In this document: in pieces, positions 35,846 through 45,097 of the stretch
Numbering within the stretch: the first letter of the stretch is position 1
Layout of the letters: the number at the start of each line of letters is the position of its first letter
Assembly (NCBI RefSeq): GCF_000502955.1
Contig: NZ_AYWO01000003.1
Coordinates: forward strand, 71,067 to 135,066
Direction: 5' to 3'
Origin: Mesorhizobium sp. LNHC252B00
GTDB lineage: Bacteria > Pseudomonadota > Alphaproteobacteria > Rhizobiales > Rhizobiaceae
Length of the DNA: 64,000 nt
Position numbers and translations under genes: made by a program
Notes under the pieces: generated by a model
The model's database searches: none
What the model was told of the DNA's origin: nothing
What the model saw: the letters and a program-made list of their open reading frames with translations, nothing else

Positions 35846-36215
35846 CACGGGCAGTTCACCGGGAAAGCGACGCTGGCCCTTGCGCCAGCCGGCCTCGTGG
35901 CTGACGGTGACGATGCGCTCCTCGATGCGGCCATGGACCTTGTCGAGATCGACGGCGCTGTCGAGGCAATCGGCGGGAGCGTCGTCGAAATAGTGCTCGA
36001 TCTCGGCTCTGAGTGTGGGTTGGTTGGCCTTGACGGCCAACAGATAGTCGCCCCCCTTGATCGCGGATGGCTTGGGCGATCGTGGCATTGGTGGCGATGG
36101 CGTCGATCGAGACCAGCGCGCCTTTCAAGCCCTCATTTGCTCCCAGCCGCTGCAAGAGCACGGGAATGGCCGTCGTTTCGCTGCTCTTGTCGGGGACCGC
36201 TTCCCTCCTGCGGTT
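35846..36215 (-). pseudogene. ISAs1-family transposase remnant, frameshifted
   Basis: The minus strand reads DKSSETTAIPVLLQRLGANE, then GALVSIDAIATNATIAQAIRDQG, then after a frameshift GDYLLAVKANQPTLRAEIEHY and DKVHGRIEERIVTVSHEAGW ... RRFPGEL. This is the central, catalytic part of an ISAs1 transposase (first catalytic Asp in SIDAIATN). The frame breaks at a run of six G (minus strand, near 36051-36056). Both ends of the gene are missing and no terminal repeats are visible. Confidence 0.75.
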
Positions 36216-36426
36216 CCAAACTGGGGTGCGAGGTGTAACGCCGCACTCGGTAACAGCGCGGGGGATATGAACCAGCTGGGAGGCCCTTCATCGTCGTTGG
36301 CACGGTCTGGCCGCGCGGACCCCACCCGATGAAGGCGTTGAAATATCTCGTCGTGGTGCTGTGGGACGCATTCGTGGTCGCGCCACTCCTGTGGGCGCCG
36401 CCTCAGGGACGCAAGAAAACGTCATC

Positions 36427-37956
36427 CTATCTTTGGGTGGCATGCATCGGATTCGCACCGGCCTCAAGATATTGCGTGATTTTCCTCAAGGACATCGGCC
36501 TGCCAAACAAATATCCCTGTTGGACGAAACAGCCGCAGCTGGTCAGCCGGAGCGCCTGGCTTTCGGTTTCAATGCCTTCTGCGATGATATGCAGGTCCAG
36601 GGCCTGTGCGAGTTGAACGATCGCTTTGACCACCGCTTCGGCCTGCCCGTCGGAGCTGATGTCCCTGGCAAACGAGCGATCGATCTTGATAACGTCCAAC
36701 GGCAACCGCCTGATGTATGAAAGGCTTGAATAGCCCGCTCCGAAATCGTCGAGGGCAATTCGGATGCCGAGCGCGCGAAAGTGTGAAAGCCGCTCCTCAG
36801 CCTGTTCGAAATCAATGAGCAGCCGGCTTTCCGTGATTTCAAGCTGAAGCGCCGAGGGCGGAAAGCGATGACGAGCCAACGTCGCGGCGATCTGCTCGAC
36901 CACCGAGGGCGAACGCAAGTGGCGCGTCGATAGATTGATCGACACATAGTTGAGACGACCTTCGCGGATGAGCGGATACATCTCCTGGCAGCAGCGGTCG
37001 ATCATCGCCAGGCCGAGTTCGATGATCAACGAACTTTCCTCGGCCAGCGGGATGAACAGCCCGGGAAGAATGAGCCCGCGCTCGGCATGCTGCCATCGTG
37101 CAAGCGCCTCCACCCCGACGATCCTGTTGCTCTGGGTGGAGATAATCGGCTGATACCAGGGCTCGATCTCTCGCGCCGCCACGGCGCTGCGCAATTCTGC
37201 TTCCAATCCCTGGAGGTGCTCAAGCTCTGCCGCCATCGTTTCGTCAAATTCCGTCCATGTCGAGCGCCCCGCCGACTTGGAGCGGTACAGAGCTATATCG
37301 GCGAAGCGCTGCAGCGTTGGCGAATCCGTGGCATTGCCGGGGAAGCTTGCAAAACCGACCGAGCAACTGACGATCAACTGCAGGCGGCCACAAGCGATAG
37401 GCCTGCTCATGGCCTCCATGACCTTCGCCGCGATCTCGCGGGCACGTTCGCTGTGAATTGGCGTCACGCAGATAACACCGAACTCATCACCACCCAGCCG
37501 GCCTGCCACCTCCTGTTCCTTGCAAATTGCCCGCAACCGGTCGGCAACCGCCAGCAGCACCGCGTCTCCTACGGCATGGCCGTAATTGTCGTTGATTTCC
37601 TTGAACCGGTCGAGATCTACAAACAGAAGTTGTACACAGCCACCTTGAACATGGGCCGCATTGATGGCCGCGTCCAGATCGCGAGCGAAACTGCCCCGAT
37701 TGGCGAGCGTGGTCAGAGGATCGCGCTCCGCAAGGAACAGGGCCTGCTGACGGGAGACCTCCAACTCGTGAGTGCGATCGAGGACGCGCATTTCGAGATC
37801 GTTGGCCAGCACAGTCAGGTGGCTGTTGGCGTTGTAGAGCTCAAGCGACTTCGCCTCGAGCAGCCATTCGGCCGCTTCACGTGCTCGCCGTTCGCGTTGG
37901 AGACGCCGTTCGAGACGCGCAACGCGATCCTCGGAATGGCTGGCTTCCGAGAGCAT
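36427..37956 (-). CDS. GGDEF-EAL bifunctional c-di-GMP cyclase/phosphodiesterase
   Basis: A 509-residue cytoplasmic protein with a coiled-coil N-terminus (about residues 5-70, rich in Arg/Glu/Leu), a GGDEF domain (RDPLTTLANRGSF, FVDLDRFKEINDNYGH, RLGGDEFGVI) and an EAL domain (VGVEALARW, QLEITESRLL, DDFGAGYSSLSYIRRL, VIKIDRSF). Both active sites look intact, so it may make and break c-di-GMP. The start codon directly abuts the stop of the H-NOX gene, and in known cases H-NOX proteins regulate such partners in response to NO. Confidence 0.93.
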   Translation of the reverse strand: MLSEASHSEDRVARLERRLQRERRAREAAEWLLEAKSLELYNANSHLTVLANDLEMRVLDRTHELEVSRQQALFLAERDPLTTLANRGSFARDLDAAINAAHVQGGCVQLLFVDLDRFKEINDNYGHAVGDAVLLAVADRLRAICKEQEVAGRLGGDEFGVICVTPIHSERAREIAAKVMEAMSRPIACGRLQLIVSCSVGFASFPGNATDSPTLQRFADIALYRSKSAGRSTWTEFDETMAAELEHLQGLEAELRSAVAAREIEPWYQPIISTQSNRIVGVEALARWQHAERGLILPGLFIPLAEESSLIIELGLAMIDRCCQEMYPLIREGRLNYVSINLSTRHLRSPSVVEQIAATLARHRFPPSALQLEITESRLLIDFEQAEERLSHFRALGIRIALDDFGAGYSSLSYIRRLPLDVIKIDRSFARDISSDGQAEAVVKAIVQLAQALDLHIIAEGIETESQALRLTSCGCFVQQGYLFGRPMSLRKITQYLEAGANPMHATQR

Positions 37957-38511
37957 TTAAGCTATCGCACCTGTCTTCTGGATCGAAAAACGAACGAATT
38001 TCTCGCCGCCGTTTTCGTGGGAGCTTCGCTCTATTCGCACAGTCTCACCGTAGATCTGAGCCGCTCCAAGAATGAGGCCGGAGGCAAGCGCCTCGAAGGG
38101 ACGGCTGCTGCGATAATCAAGGTTCATTGCCCCATGACCGACGCGCTCGGCCCGAAATTCCGGCAGCTCGGCATCGGGGTAGAGCTTACGCACCTCCACG
38201 TGGATATGCCTATCGATACTTTCGAGGAAATCAAAGAGGGTGGCTGCCGTCTTGAAGAAGTCGGGGAACGAAGCCTTGAAACGCCCGATCAAATGCTGGC
38301 CGAATAAACCCAGCAACTCGTCTGGCGGCGTGTGGCTTTGCGCGGCCAATGTGGTGACGAGAGATTGCATCTCCTTGTGGTCATAAGTTCCCACCGCGGT
38401 GTAGGCGCCACCGCTCGGCAGATCGGAAGCCTCTATGAGGTCATCCACCGCATCAGCCCCATAGGTCTGTTCCACGAAGCCCAGCAGTTCGGTGAATACC
38501 ATACCCTTCAT
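37957..38511 (-). CDS. H-NOX heme NO/O2-binding sensor protein
   Basis: A 184-residue stand-alone H-NOX domain. The likely proximal heme ligand is H104 in RHIHVEVRKLYPDAELP (H102 is close by), and the heme-propionate motif Y-x-S-x-R is Y133-S135-R137. There is no transmembrane or output domain. It is immediately upstream of, and touching, a GGDEF-EAL gene, so the pair is predicted to couple NO (or O2) to c-di-GMP level. Length and motifs are normal for the family. Confidence 0.92.
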   Translation of the reverse strand: MKGMVFTELLGFVEQTYGADAVDDLIEASDLPSGGAYTAVGTYDHKEMQSLVTTLAAQSHTPPDELLGLFGQHLIGRFKASFPDFFKTAATLFDFLESIDRHIHVEVRKLYPDAELPEFRAERVGHGAMNLDYRSSRPFEALASGLILGAAQIYGETVRIERSSHENGGEKFVRFSIQKTGAIA

Positions 38512-38831
38512 GTTGCCCTCACTCGCCTATTGGACCGGCCCCAGTTCTGAGCCTAAACCGCAGCATAGAATGTATAGTTAAGGGTATAATTAAGAATGAA
38601 AAAAATCGGTCACATAAGTTGCCTCTCCGTACGCCGTCGACGTTGCAGGCAATGCTGGCGGCCCACTCCCTCGACAAGGAGGCGCGCCCTAGAGGAGCGG
38701 CCAGAATACCGGCAAACTCCGCGACGGCGTGGATATTGGATCGCTGGCGCCGTCGACAGACGCGGATCCGTCGGTTGGCGCAGTCTGTTCGGCGGCGCCG
38801 GTGGCACATCCGCCTGGCCGGTAGCATCGCG
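38512..38831. other. Intergenic stretch without a recognised gene
   Basis: About 320 bases upstream of the H-NOX gene. The first 90 bases are A/T-richer than the surroundings and could hold the promoter for the H-NOX/GGDEF-EAL pair. The rest has open frames on both strands but none gives a protein I recognise. Confidence 0.5.
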
Positions 38832-39146
38832 GTGCTGCGCGCGCGTCATTTGGAAACCTTGAAACCGGGCCGCTACCGGTTTGGTATCCGGGCCAACGAA
38901 CTCTCCTTGGCGGTAACGGGGACGACCGGCCGCGTGACTTTCTCCGAGGTCTCAGGCTCCGAGACCTTCCTCTATTTCGATGCGCCTTTCGGGTCGGCGG
39001 TGATCCAAGTCGAGGGTGTGCACAGCGTAACTCTCGGTGACGACATTGCAGTCGCGATCAACCCCGATCGCTTCTAATGCTTCGCCGCCGACAGCGACGG
39101 CGTCCTGATGGCCGCGCCGGAGCCGTCCATGGGAGGGCAATCCTGA
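38832..39146 (+). pseudogene. glpS: 3' remnant of an ABC transporter ATPase gene (glpS-like)
   Basis: The frame reads LRARHLETLKPGRYRFGIRA, then VTFSEVSGSETFLYFDAPFG and VEGVHSVTLGDDIAVAINPD, which is the TOBE domain that ends GlpS-type glycerol/sugar ABC ATPases. The nucleotide-binding domain is missing. A TAA at 39075-39077 interrupts the frame where the family continues FYVF, and reading on gives AAPEPSMGG up to TGA at 39144. The overlap of TGA with the next ATG (39146) preserves the old glpS-glpT junction. Confidence 0.65.
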
Positions 39147-39493
39147 TGGCCCGTCTACCTCGATGGCCTCGACCACCGCTATGGCGCTGCCCCCTATGCA
39201 CTTGAGAAGTCGGACATTCTGTTCGAGGACGGCAAGACTACGCGTTGCTCGGTCCGTCCTGCTGTGGCAAGGCCACGATGCTGAACATCATGTCGGGATT
39301 GCTGTTCCCGTCGGACGGACGTGTCGTGCTTGGCGACCGGGATGTCACGCGCGTCAGGACGGCTGACCGTAACATCGCGCAGGTGTTCTAGTTCCCGGTG
39401 ATCTACCCATCGAAAACTGTGTTCGGAAACCTGGCCTTTCCACTTGAAACGCCACCTGGTTTGCTTGGCATGACGCCAAAAGAATATCGCTAA
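39146..39493 (+). pseudogene. glpT: 5' remnant of a second ABC transporter ATPase gene (glpT-like)
   Basis: After an initial ATG the plus strand reads, with frameshifts, LDGLDHRYGAAPYALEKSDI, then a degraded Walker A (LGPSCCGKATMLNIMSGLL), GRVVLGDRDVTRV and RNIAQVF, an in-frame TAG at 39389-39391, then FPVIYPSKTVFGNLAFPLET. The first ~115 residues of a GlpT-type ATPase are recognisable; the rest is gone. Walker A has Ser-Cys in place of Ser-Gly, and at least two frameshifts plus a nonsense codon make the gene dead. Confidence 0.7.
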
Positions 39494-39849
39494 GTGAAGC
39501 CTGCCTTCCGACTTTCCGATAGTGGCGCCAAACTACGCCGCGACACGGATGCTAGCGGTCTCGGCCGCAAGGCTGGACCTGTTGAGAAGGCGCCCGCGAA
39601 GCGGAAGGCGAAGGCTTAACGCCCCTCCACATGACGGAGCGTCAAGACTCAGATACCGCTTGGCGAAGCGGGCGGCGATGATTCAACAGCCCGCAGTTGT
39701 CTTTTTCATCTGGATAAGGGCGGCGCCCTTCGCGTCGACTGTCGCCTGACCAGCCGCCGAGGACTGTGCGCTGCCGGTCTGCTGGCCGGGGGCACAATCT
39801 TTTACCGTATTCGGTTTCGATGTGCCGCCCGTTATGGTGGGGTCAAGCT
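39494..39849. other. Degraded stretch between the glp fossils and the Fe-S scaffold gene
   Basis: About 355 bases. A short frame ending near 39619 gives a Lys/Ala-rich tail (PVEKAPAKRKAKA) like the C-terminus of a DNA-binding protein, but nothing upstream of it is recognisable. The rest has no supported gene. Confidence 0.35.
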
Positions 39850-40344
39850 TCATTCCGCCGGCCGCACCATAATTCGTTCCTCGTCGGTTATCGGCCCTGA
39901 GGCCGCTTCTTCGGCGCGCTTCCTCTCGATCTGGCCGATCGCATCGACCACGGCGTCGAAAGTCAGCATGGTCGAGGCATGCCGCGCCTTGTAGTCGCGC
40001 ACCGGCTCCAGATATTTCAGATCCGCGAAGCGGCCGTCAGGCGGCGCGCCATTTTCCTTCAGCATCTTCAGCATGGCCTCACGCACCGCACGCAGTTCTT
40101 CAGCGTTCGCGCCGACGACATGCTGCGCCATGATCGAGGACGATGCCTGGCCGAGCGCGCAGGCCTTCACGTCATGTGCGAAATCCGTGACCACGCCGTC
40201 CTGCATCTTGAGGTCGACGGTGACGGTCGAGCCGCACAGCTTGGAATGCGCCTTGGCGGTCGCGTCGGGATGTTCCAAGCGACCGATGCGGGCGATGTTT
40301 CCGGCAAAACCGAGAATTTTCGCATTATAGACGTCGTTTATCAT
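39850..40344 (-). CDS. Fe-S cluster scaffold-like protein (IscU/NifU N-domain), third Cys missing
   Basis: A 164-residue protein with the NifU/IscU N-terminal fold. Two of the three cluster cysteines are recognisable, in SKLCGSTVTVDL and VKACALGQASSS. The third site, normally KC[AS]xL, reads ARHASTMLTF, so His-Ala-Ser stands where Cys is expected. The start at 40344 (MINDVYNAKIL) was chosen over 40368 because GGAAAATA lies just upstream. The protein may be a variant scaffold or a regulator; canonical scaffold function is doubtful. Confidence 0.82.
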   Translation of the reverse strand: MINDVYNAKILGFAGNIARIGRLEHPDATAKAHSKLCGSTVTVDLKMQDGVVTDFAHDVKACALGQASSSIMAQHVVGANAEELRAVREAMLKMLKENGAPPDGRFADLKYLEPVRDYKARHASTMLTFDAVVDAIGQIERKRAEEAASGPITDEERIMVRPAE

Positions 40345-40583
40345 TATTTTCCAATCCGTCGCCGCCAAGCGAACAGCGATTGCCGCTGCCGTGTCTTCCT
40401 TTCGCTCGTCATGACCTTATATAATGCTGGCAGTCCGGTATCGACAAGACAACGAAAGTCAGTGTCCTAGCCGGAAAGTTCACGCCACTTGCGGGGCTGG
40501 AAACGGGGCGAGTTTCCGACACCGAAAGGTCGTGGTCCGTTCAACTCGTTCCTCCGCCGAGAGGGACTACGGGAGACGCCTTT

Positions 40584-41243
40584 ATGGATGCCGTTATTAA
40601 AAAACTCATGCCCCAGTCGGCCTATATGGAGAAGCCGGTTACCGACCGGCCGAGCGAAGCCGAAGTCGAGGCCGCCGTGCGCACCCTTTTGCGTTGGACC
40701 GGCGACAATCCGGACCGCGAAGGGCTGGTCGACACGCCAAAGCGCGTGGCCAAGGCCTTTCGCGAAATGTTCGGCGGATACGATATGTGCCCGGCCGACG
40801 AGCTCGGCCGCACCTTCGAGGAGGTCGCCGGCTACGACGACCTGGTCATCGTCAAGGACATTACATTCCACTCGCACTGCGAACACCACATGGTGCCGAT
40901 CATCGGCAAAGCGCATGTCGGCTATCTGCCCGACGGCAAGGTCGTCGGCCTGTCCAAGATCGCGCGCGTGGTCGATATCTTTGCCCATCGCCTGCAGACG
41001 CAGGAGGCCCTGACGGCGCAGATCGCCGGCGTCATCCAGGACGTACTCAATCCGCGCGGCGTCGCCGTGATGATCGAGGCCGAGCACATGTGCATGGCCA
41101 TGCGCGGCATCCGCAAGCAGGGTTCAACCACGCTGACCTCGACCTTCACCGGTGTCTTCAAGGATACACCCGAAGAGCAGGTTCGTTTCGTCACCATGGT
41201 GCGTGGCGGCGGATCTGATAGCCCCACCGACTTCGCTAGATAA
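40584..41243 (+). CDS. folE: GTP cyclohydrolase I
   Basis: A 219-residue type I enzyme that converts GTP to dihydroneopterin triphosphate, the first step of folate synthesis. The zinc site is [11 protein letters not shown], followed by [24 protein letters not shown] and [17 protein letters not shown] [17 protein letters not shown]. Length is normal. It is nine bases from hisI and probably cotranscribed with it. Confidence 0.96.
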   Translation: MDAVIKKLMPQSAYMEKPVTDRPSEAEVEAAVRTLLRWTGDNPDREGLVDTPKRVAKAFREMFGGYDMCPADELGRTFEEVAGYDDLVIVKDITFHSHCEHHMVPIIGKAHVGYLPDGKVVGLSKIARVVDIFAHRLQTQEALTAQIAGVIQDVLNPRGVAVMIEAEHMCMAMRGIRKQGSTTLTSTFTGVFKDTPEEQVRFVTMVRGGGSDSPTDFAR

Positions 41244-41252
41244 GGACCGGCG

Positions 41253-41714
41253 ATGTCGGCACTGGAATTTCCAAAAGCTCCGTCGGACAAGAAGGCGTTG
41301 GAGGAAGGCGCGGTGTTTTCACCGCGCTTCGATGCAGCCGGCCTGGTCACCGTCGTCGTCACCGATGCCGCAGACGGCATGCTGTTGATGGTGGCTCACA
41401 TGAATGCGCAGGCGCTGGCACTGACGCTGGAGAGCGGCATCGCTCACTACTGGTCGCGCTCGCGCAATGTGCTGTGGAAAAAGGGCGAAACATCAGGCAA
41501 TTTCCAGCAGGTTGTCGACGTGCTCACGGATTGTGACCAGGACGCCATATGGTTGCGCGTCAAAGTGTTGGGCCACGACGCAACTTGTCACACCGGCCGG
41601 CGTTCATGCTTTTATCGGACGGTGAGGCTTGTCGATGGCAAGGGGACGCTTGCCGACGACGGCAACAAGCCGCTGTTCGATGCGGAAAACACATATCGGA
41701 AACCACCAGTTTGA
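41253..41714 (+). CDS. hisI: Phosphoribosyl-AMP cyclohydrolase
   Basis: A 153-residue monofunctional HisI (no HisE domain), opening the purine ring of PR-AMP in histidine synthesis. Signatures are [42 protein letters not shown] and [11 protein letters not shown], including the zinc-binding cysteines. It is not with other his genes; folE lies just upstream. Confidence 0.96.
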   Translation: MSALEFPKAPSDKKALEEGAVFSPRFDAAGLVTVVVTDAADGMLLMVAHMNAQALALTLESGIAHYWSRSRNVLWKKGETSGNFQQVVDVLTDCDQDAIWLRVKVLGHDATCHTGRRSCFYRTVRLVDGKGTLADDGNKPLFDAENTYRKPPV

Positions 41715-41798
41715 ACCTTCTGCCTGACACCAGCGACACAAATTCATGATTTCGATACGGCCCGCCTGTATATTAGCCCCGGGACAAGGGAGATCTTG

Positions 41799-42764
41799 AT
41801 GCTCGAGTGGGCGTCATTGCGTAACAGACCAGATGTCAGGGAGGCCAACGGCCTGTCCTCCTCCGGCGGCGCATCGGAAACAGCAAGTCAAACCGGCATT
41901 TCGCTCGCCTTGGGCGGCGGTTGCGCCCGCGGCTGGGCGCATATCGGGGTGCTGCGTGCGCTTGACGAAGCCGGCATCGAAGTCTCGATGATCGCCGGCA
42001 CCTCGATTGGCGCGCTGGTCGGCGGTTGCTATCTCGCCGGCAAACTGGACGAACTCGAAGAATTCGCCCGCAGCCTGACCAAGCGACGTATCTTCGGCCT
42101 GCTCGATCTCAACCTGCGCGGCAGCGGCCTTTTCGGTGGCATGAAGCTCGACGCCCGGCTGCGCGAGCACATGGCCGGCATTCGTTTCGAGGACCTCGCC
42201 AGGCCATTCGTCGCCGTCACATCCGAAATCCGCACGGGGCATGAAATCTGGCTTTCAAGTGGCTCGCTGATCACCGCCATGCGCGCCTCGTATGCGCTGC
42301 CCGGCGTGTTCGAGCCCGTGAATTGCAACGGCCGCGTGCTCGTCGATGGCGCGCTGGTCAACCCGGTTCCTGTTTCGGTCTGCCGCGCCTATGAGCAGCC
42401 GCTCGTCGTGGCGGTCAACCTTCACTACGATCTGTTCGGCCGCGCCGCCGTCATCAAGCATAGTGCCGGCGAATTGGTCGTCGAAAAGGACGCGCCAAAG
42501 CCCGGCCAGGTCGACACCGAGCGCCAGTCGCACCAGACGCGGCTCGGCATCACCGGCGTCATGGTCGAGGCTTTCAACATCATCCAGGACCGGATTTCGC
42601 GCGCCAGGCTTGCCGGCGATCCGCCAGACATGTCGCTGCAGCCGAAGCTCAGCCATATCGGCCTGACCGAATTCCACCGCGCCGACGAGGCGATCAGCCT
42701 CGGCTATCAGGCGACGATGGCGCAGATCGGCGAACTGACCCGGCTGCAAACGGTTCTCGCCTGA
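41799..42764 (+). CDS. Patatin-like phospholipase family protein (RssA-like)
   Basis: A 321-residue patatin-fold lipase/esterase. The oxyanion loop is GGGCARGWAHIG (residues 39-50), the nucleophile is S69 in GTSIG, and the catalytic Asp is D183 in DGALVNPVP. No signal peptide is seen, so it is likely cytoplasmic or membrane-associated. The ATG at 41799 follows AAGGGAG; an in-frame TTG three bases earlier is less likely. Confidence 0.9.
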   Translation: MLEWASLRNRPDVREANGLSSSGGASETASQTGISLALGGGCARGWAHIGVLRALDEAGIEVSMIAGTSIGALVGGCYLAGKLDELEEFARSLTKRRIFGLLDLNLRGSGLFGGMKLDARLREHMAGIRFEDLARPFVAVTSEIRTGHEIWLSSGSLITAMRASYALPGVFEPVNCNGRVLVDGALVNPVPVSVCRAYEQPLVVAVNLHYDLFGRAAVIKHSAGELVVEKDAPKPGQVDTERQSHQTRLGITGVMVEAFNIIQDRISRARLAGDPPDMSLQPKLSHIGLTEFHRADEAISLGYQATMAQIGELTRLQTVLA

Positions 42765-42770
42765 TCGACG

Positions 42771-44555
42771 TCATGCCCGCGCCGCATCGGTGATGCGAAA
42801 CTGTACGGTGCGGTTGCCGTTCCAGTGATTGCCCGACAACGAACCGGCGACGTGGATTGTCTTGCCGCGGTTCTTGAACAGGAATTCGCCTAGTGCGGTA
42901 TCGACGGCGCGAAAGGCGATCGCCTGGATGCGGCCGCCGCTTTCCGACTGTAGCTCGACGCGAATGTGGTTGGTGCCGACCGGCCGCGCATCGGCCAGTC
43001 GGTGACGCGGCAGCACGAAAACGGGTGCCACATGCCCGGCACCGAAGGGTCCGGCCTTTTCCAGTGCGTCAAGAAGGCTGAGCGTCGCGCCTTCGGCGGC
43101 AAGCGCACCGTCGATCGCCAGGCTTTCCTCGCTCTGCAGGCGGAACACGTCGGCGGCCGCCCGCTCTTCGAAAAACGCCCTGAGTTCGCCGAGCTTCGCC
43201 CGCTCCACGGTGATACCCGCCGCCATGCCGTGGCCGCCGCCCTTGACGATCAGCCCGGCATCGGCCGCCTCGCGTACCAGCCGGCCGAGGTCGAAGCCCG
43301 ACACCGAGCGGCCCGAACCGGTGCCGGTGCCATTGGCATTGAAGGCAATGGCGAAGGCGGGCCGCCGCGCATGATCCTTCAGCCGTGAAGCAAGCAGACC
43401 GACAATGCCAGGATGCCAGGTGTTGCTGGCGGTGACGACGATGGCAGGGCCATTGCCGCCGGCAAGCTCGGCATCGGCCTCGACACGTGCCGCCGCGAGC
43501 ATCTCCTGCTCCATCAGCTGCCGTTCCTGGTTGAGCCGGTCGAGCGTCTCGGCAATACTGCGCGCCTCGACCGGGTCGTCGGTCGCAAGCAGGCGGCTGC
43601 CGAGCGCGGCATCGCCGATGCGTCCGCCGGCATTGATGCGCGGGCCGATCAGGTAGGCCAGATGGAAGGTGCTGACCGGCTCGCCGATACGCGAGACCCG
43701 TGCGAGCGCCGCCAGCCCTTCGTTCTTTTGCTGGCGCGCCATCTGCAGCCCCTTGACCACGAAGGCGCGGTTGACGCCGGTCAGCGGCACCACGTCGCAG
43801 ACGGTGGCAAGGGCGACGAGATCGAGCAGCGAAAGCAGGTCGGGCGGCGTGGCATCGGCCATCCGGCCACGCAGGATCCTGGCCGTCTGCACAAGGGCGA
43901 GGAAGACCACGCCGGCGGCACAGAGATGACCCTGCCCGGAAAGGTCGTCGTCCCGGTTGGGATTGACGACGGCAATTGCCGCCGGCAAGGCACCACCGAC
44001 CTGGTGATGGTCGAGCACCACGACATCGGCGCCAGCCTCGTTGGCGGCGTCGATGGAAACGGCGCTGTTGGTGCCGCAATCGACGGTGACGATCAGTGTC
44101 GCGCCACGCGAGACCAATTCACGCATGGCGTCTGGATTGGGACCATAGCCCTCGAAAATGCGATCCGGAATGTAGATTTCCGAAGGCACCGAGAAATGCG
44201 CAAGGAACCGCTTCAGCAGGGCCGACGAAGCGGCGCCGTCGACATCATAGTCGCCGAAGATCGCCACCTTTTCCCTGGCCATCACTGCGGCGGCGATGCG
44301 GGCCGCCGCCCTGTCCATGTCGGTCAGCGATGCTGGATCCGGCAGAAGATCGCGGATCGTCGGGTCGAGAAACCGCTCGGTCTGCTCGGCGGTGACGCTG
44401 CGCCCGGCAAGCACCCGTGCGACGATGTCGGGCACGCCATGGCCTTGCGCGATGGCGAGCGCGGTCATGTCCTGGCGCTCGGTCAGCCGGTGTTCCCAGG
44501 AAACCCCGGATACCGACTGCCTGACATCGAGGAAGAGGCGTTTTTCGCCGGTCAT
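42771..44555 (-). CDS. recJ: Single-stranded-DNA-specific exonuclease RecJ
   Basis: A 594-residue 5'-3' exonuclease of the DHH family. The phosphoesterase motifs are D102-Y-D-V-D106, VTVDCGTNS and L-D182-H-H184; the DHHA1 part has GGGHGMAAGITVERAKL. The start at 44555 (MTGEKRLFLDVRQS) gives the usual N-terminus. The frame stays open upstream to 44702, but that part covers a dispersed repeat, and a start there is unlikely. Confidence 0.93.
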   Translation of the reverse strand: MTGEKRLFLDVRQSVSGVSWEHRLTERQDMTALAIAQGHGVPDIVARVLAGRSVTAEQTERFLDPTIRDLLPDPASLTDMDRAAARIAAAVMAREKVAIFGDYDVDGAASSALLKRFLAHFSVPSEIYIPDRIFEGYGPNPDAMRELVSRGATLIVTVDCGTNSAVSIDAANEAGADVVVLDHHQVGGALPAAIAVVNPNRDDDLSGQGHLCAAGVVFLALVQTARILRGRMADATPPDLLSLLDLVALATVCDVVPLTGVNRAFVVKGLQMARQQKNEGLAALARVSRIGEPVSTFHLAYLIGPRINAGGRIGDAALGSRLLATDDPVEARSIAETLDRLNQERQLMEQEMLAAARVEADAELAGGNGPAIVVTASNTWHPGIVGLLASRLKDHARRPAFAIAFNANGTGTGSGRSVSGFDLGRLVREAADAGLIVKGGGHGMAAGITVERAKLGELRAFFEERAAADVFRLQSEESLAIDGALAAEGATLSLLDALEKAGPFGAGHVAPVFVLPRHRLADARPVGTNHIRVELQSESGGRIQAIAFRAVDTALGEFLFKNRGKTIHVAGSLSGNHWNGNRTVQFRITDAARA

Positions 44556-44591
44556 ACTGTTTGCCGACTCATGGTTGGCCGCAGGATAGTA

Positions 44592-44682
44592 CATGTCGCC
44601 CAAAAGTATGCAGCGGTTTTGGGACAACGACATGCATAAACAACAACCTAATGCGCGTCGCGTGAACGCGACGCGCATTAGG
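44592..44682. repeat. Dispersed intergenic repeat, family A copy 2, with a 16-bp perfect hairpin
   Basis: ACATGTCGCCCAAAAGTATG and CGACATGCATAAACAACAAC match the copy at 3670-3767. The second hairpin here is perfect: CCTAATGCGCGTCGCG (44647-44662), loop TGAA, and CGCGACGCGCATTAGG (44667-44682). It lies upstream of recJ and just past the stop of the DUF6434 gene, where it could end transcription of that gene. Confidence 0.7.
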
Positions 44683-44744
44683 CCAAAGACAGGCAAGGCC
44701 AAGTGGTGCGCGGAGATGCGCCGTCCCGGGAGATTTCAAGAAAA

Positions 44745-44969
44745 CTACGCTTTCCGCTTTTCAGCCTGGCGCCCGCAGCCATTCGTCGGCGCATCGCCCA
44801 TCGTCTTTTCCGCACCGTCCTTGAGCCAAGCCATGAAAGGCCGGTCGAACCTGAACGCATCGCCGCATTCCCGGATGAGAAAGCGGCGCACGTTCTGGGT
44901 ACTGCGATAGGACTTCGTGATGGCGGTGGCGCGCGAAATCGGATCCGCGTGCCAGTCGAACGGGTTCAT
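44745..44969 (-). CDS. DUF6434 domain-containing small protein
   Basis: A 74-residue basic protein. It begins MNPFDWHADPISRATAITKS and continues RSTQNVRRFLIRECGDAFRF and DRPFMAWLKDGAEKTMGDA, which matches the DUF6434 family. The ATG at 44969 follows AAGGATTTGACG; the frame is open upstream without a ribosome site. Role unknown. Confidence 0.8.
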   Translation of the reverse strand: MNPFDWHADPISRATAITKSYRSTQNVRRFLIRECGDAFRFDRPFMAWLKDGAEKTMGDAPTNGCGRQAEKRKA

Positions 44970-45097
44970 CGTCAAATCCTTGCAGCCGGCATCGGATGCC
45001 GCCACAGGGCTAACAAGTGCGATGCCGGTCCGCAAGCGCCCAGGTCAACAACCTTGATTAAAGCCGATTAGAGCCCCGTATGACATTACGGTTTTCG

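Noticed and set aside
36329..36616. Plus-strand open frame after the ISAs1 remnant
   Set aside because: Most of it is antisense to the end of the GGDEF-EAL gene, and the first 30 residues match nothing I recognise.
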